This document shows, one piece after another, positions 61,143 through 64,000 of a stretch of 64,000 bases of DNA (position 1 is its first letter; each line of letters starts with the position of its first letter). The DNA comes from Sequoia sempervirens. Lineage: Eukaryota > Streptophyta > Pinopsida > Cupressales > Cupressaceae. A program made the translations under genes and the position numbers. The stretch spans positions 126,038,743 to 126,102,742 of the forward strand of contig VDFB02252616.1 of NCBI GenBank assembly GCA_007258455.2, given 5' to 3'. The notes under the pieces are model-generated. The model saw only the letters and a program-made list of their open reading frames with translations, was not told the DNA's origin and searched no databases.

Positions 61143-63350
61143 ATGGCCAAGGGAAATGTAGGGGTGACCAGTACTAGGAACAAAAAAAAGAAAAGAGCCA
61201 TGACAAGGTTTCCCTCCAACAAATGAGGAGCTAGATTCCCCCCTGAAATAGAGCCTGTTGCACAAGTAGATGAGGTTTCTACTCAAATACCGCAGATTGA
61301 GGTTACTACACCTCAAAAACCACATAAGGTAAAACAAATACAAAAGTTGTGGTCTTCAGATGACATGAAAAGGGCAAGAGAATGACATGTCGATAATGGG
61401 GCTTCCAAAAATTGGTCAATCCCAACAACCACACTGTCCAAATGGCTAGGGGGTCTAACAACAACTTCCAAGAAAGGTCCGCCAATAGTCCTCACTAAAG
61501 AGGAAGAACATCTTATTGTGGAATGGTGCAAGCAAATGGTTGATATTAGTCATGGTCTTGAGATAGTCAATCTTAAGTCTGAGGTTCCTCAAATATGTCA
61601 GAATAGGCCAAACACTTTCACCAATGGGTTCCCAGGGAAGTCCTAGTGGACAGGCTTCAAGCTCAAATATCTTGAACTTGCATTATGAACTGTTGAAGGC
61701 CTAGACAAAGATAGGGAATTCAATCTTAGAGCTGATGTTGTAGCTACATTCTACAAAACACTATTTGTAGCATACGAAGCCATTGCATATGGTCTTGATC
61801 ACATATGGAATTGCGATGAAAGTGGCATCCAAGCTGGAAAAAATGGGTCCATGAAGGTGCTCACAAGAAAAGGTAGTAGGAATGTCTCTTACATTATCCC
61901 AAAGAGCCATGAATGGATAACCATTCTATGTTGTGTCAATGCTGCTAGGTAGAGCATTCCAGGACTCTACTTGTTCAAGGGGAGTGCGAACATAGATAAT
62001 TACATCATAGACTATGAACCAGGTGCTTGCATGGTAGCCCAACCCCATGCATGGATGACCAAAGAATTGTTCATAGATTGGTTGACCCACTTCAAAACCT
62101 CAGTTCCAAGTAGTTTCTTGCCCACCAACAGGGTGTTGCTGATCTTTGATGACCATGGAAGCCATGTAGCACTTGAAACCATCCATGAAGCAAGAGAAAT
62201 TGGTGTAGATTTGTTAACATTTCCATCACACACATCACATAAGCTACAACTATTGGATGTGAGTGTGTTCGCACCTTTTAAAGCTTACTTCAAATCAAAA
62301 CGTGCAATTTTTTTGTCAAGGTTTCCAAACATTGAAGTGAGGAGGAGAGAACTTGCAATGTTAGGCAACAAAACAATGAAAAGAGCTTTGACAGTTGACA
62401 ACATCAAAGTTGGGTTTAAAAGGACTGGTATATGGCTGATGAATCCTAATGCACTTGTCAACGACATGCATCCCAGTGAGACATTTGTGGTCAGCGAGGA
62501 TGCTAACACCGTTGAAAACATTCCCAGCCTTTCTGGACTTGGTCTATCAAGCAATGATGTTGCAGTAGTGTAGTCCACTCTTCTAGATGGACACTTGCAG
62601 ACTACAACAAAAATACAACACTCACCTCATATCTATCATGCTGAATCAGTTGCACAAGTGGTGGTTAATGAACACACCCCTCCCATGGTGGACAACCCCA
62701 TTAATCAATTCAATGAAAGTTTAGATCTTCCATCACAATGAAGCCAACCATCCTGGTTTGTTGAGGGGGCAATGAACTTGGGCATTAATTTGGAAGTCCC
62801 AAAACAATGGGATACCTATCCTTTCCCATCACCACCACCACAAATTGACCCTTCTCAAGTTGTGCATTACTATGCTCCTTCTTGCATTTCATATTTATGA
62901 GGTAGTTTCCACACAGCCGAATGGGACAGAAGAATCACAAATAGTTCTGCACATCAGCAAGTTCCTCAAGCTGCCTATGCACACTATTCGTCAAAAGAAA
63001 TCCAAAGCTAGTGCAATTCGAATCAATAGACAGTCTCAATTGTTGACAGCATATGACTACATGAGGCTATTAATGCAGCAAGAGCAAAGGAAGAAAGAGG
63101 TCGAGGAGATAAAAGCAAGAAGAGACAAAAAAATGAGGAGAAAAGGGCAGCAAAAATTGTGGTAGCGCAATTGAAGGAGAATGCCAAAATTGAGGAGATA
63201 TTGTGAAAAGAAAAAGAGCAACAAAAATTACAGCAAAAAAAGGATAGAGATGCGAAAAAGGAGCAAGAAACAATACTGAAAGGAAAAAGAGATTGAGGAG
63301 GCACAAAGGGATTTACAAAGAGAGAGGTGGTTAAGGAACCCTTGTAATCC
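61143..63350 (+). pseudogene. pogo-type transposase (DDE), nearly intact frame
   Basis: From ATG 61143 one frame runs to 62573 with five internal stops (about 61224, 61383, 61644, 61686, 61950). Residues 70-130 resemble the helix-turn-helix DNA-binding region of pogo/CENP-B proteins (WSSDDMKRARE, TTLSKWLGG, LTKEEEHLIVEW). The DDE domain has WNCDESGIQ (first Asp, about 61812), LLIFDDHGSHVALE (second) and LQLLDVSVFAPFKAY (third, 35 residues after the second). After a stop at 62571 the same frame continues with low-complexity sequence to 62898, then a shifted frame gives a basic coiled region (62980-63176). A splice-acceptor-like tttgtag lies just before the ATG, so an upstream exon is possible. 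Protein would cut and move the element; stops make it inactive here. Confidence 0.88.
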
Positions 63351-64000
63351 ATTATCTCAAAGTAATGGAGTCTTCTGTGATATTCTCAATATTAATATCC
63401 CTTAGTTCTCCACAACAATGAATTATTCAAGCCTCTCCCAATCTAACTTCAGGGGTACTCAATATCCATATCAATTTGGCCCTCAGGATGTACAGATGTG
63501 TTCACCACTGCCCCCAACACATGTCACTTGCACCCAATTTACCACTCCAAGTCCCTCTCATGTATGCAACACTCCTCGTAAAGTGGAAGGGGATGAGAAC
63601 ATGGAAATTGGCACCCCAACCAGCCAAGATCCATTTCACAACAACAACATCTAGATGTTGCCTTTTTTTTTGGTTTTCACATGCAATTCAAGTTTCATAC
63701 ACTTTAGAAGTTTTGATATTTACAAATGCACCGAAATTGTGGACTGTTTTAATTTTTTGATAAGTACAAATTGACCATTATTGTTTTGGTTTGTGAATTA
63801 ATCTTACTAGATTCCAAAAAGTGTTGTATGTAATTTGCAATGTGTGTTATTGTTTTGATTTGCAATGTATGCTTCTACGTTGATAGTTTTAAATATATGA
63901 CAATTATAGATACATCATTATTGTTTTGATTTGCAATGTGTTATGATCATATTGCAATGTGTGTTCTATGTAATTTGTAATGTGTCACTATTTTGATTTG
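63351..64000 (+). other. 3' part of the pogo-type element
   Basis: A Pro/Ser/Thr-rich open frame at 63418-63654 follows the coiled region and could be the transposase C-terminal tail in another frame. The rest, from 63660, is T-rich with a repeated ttgttttgatttgcaatgtg block (about 63784-63800, 63852-63870, 63921-63940, 63982-64000). No right TIR is visible before the window ends. Confidence 0.5.

Larger units (their letters stand above)
58504..64000 (+). mobile_element. pogo-type (Tc1/mariner superfamily) DNA transposon, right end outside the window
   Basis: The left end ggggagaggagccgatacg starts exactly where copy B of the TNL flank departs from copy A, immediately after ta at 58502-58503, as expected for TA-targeting pogo elements. 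About 2.6 kb of AT-rich leader with tandem repeats precede a transposase frame at 61143. The element appears to run beyond 64000, so its right TIR cannot be seen. The transposase has only a few stops, suggesting moderate age. Confidence 0.75.

Noticed and set aside
62012..63352. Minus-strand frames opposite the pogo transposase
   Set aside because: They are antisense shadows of the transposase frame with Ser/Leu/Phe-rich composition.

Overview
This window looks like nuclear DNA from a plant with a large, repeat-laden genome. A gymnosperm (conifer-type) is my best guess. The evidence is an intron-containing TIR-NB-LRR resistance gene, Ty1/copia and Ty3/gypsy LTR retrotransposons, a plant L1-type LINE with an RNase H domain, a pogo-type DNA transposon, and decayed WNK-kinase and PPR fragments. 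PPR units of this kind are typical of land plants; the gymnosperm assignment is inference.

Only one gene looks intact: a five-exon TNL immune receptor on the minus strand (5320 down to 1442). All splice junctions can be placed in frame and give about 1172 residues. It has TIR, NB-ARC, two LRR exons and an unusual cysteine-rich C-terminal exon. A roughly 2 kb stretch upstream of it (5486-7494) recurs at 56482-58502, where a P-loop scrap of a second NB-ARC sits right beside it. It recurs again, diverged and broken, at 36870-37130 plus 41076-42122. Another NB-ARC scrap lies at 8545-8645. The window is therefore probably an eroded TNL cluster inflated by transposons.

Layout: 60-710, Ty3/gypsy relic; 1442-5320, TNL gene; 5486-8969, duplicated flank, a half TIR element and the NB-ARC scrap; 8970-15370, first copy of a long non-coding TG...CA element (TSD ATGCA) carrying a ~960 bp TIR element; 15474-31835, a Tat-type Ty3/gypsy element (TSD GTATC) with no recognisable gag, whose 3' LTR is split by a second copy of the long non-coding element (26217-31763, TSD CATTT); 31841-36840, weakly structured DNA with a WNK-kinase/PPR chimeric pseudogene; 37132-41075, a copia element that has lost its 3' end in a deletion; 42380-42860, antisense copia integrase relic; 43414-44230, TIR element; 44586-45160, pyrimidine tract ending in a 90 bp near-perfect palindrome; about 45165-55575, a 5'-truncated LINE interrupted by an inverted third copy of the long non-coding element (45651-50288, TSD TAGAG); 56446-58502, duplicated TNL flank; 58504 to the window end, a pogo-type transposon inserted at a TA, with long tandem repeats ahead of its transposase.

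The genes do not form a pathway. The window records nested insertion and decay around one surviving immune receptor. The most notable and possibly undescribed item is the 4.6-6.4 kb non-coding element family, present three times, each copy with exact 5 bp target duplications and conserved ends. Very long solo LTRs are the simplest explanation. I see no CRISPR array, operon or other prokaryotic system.
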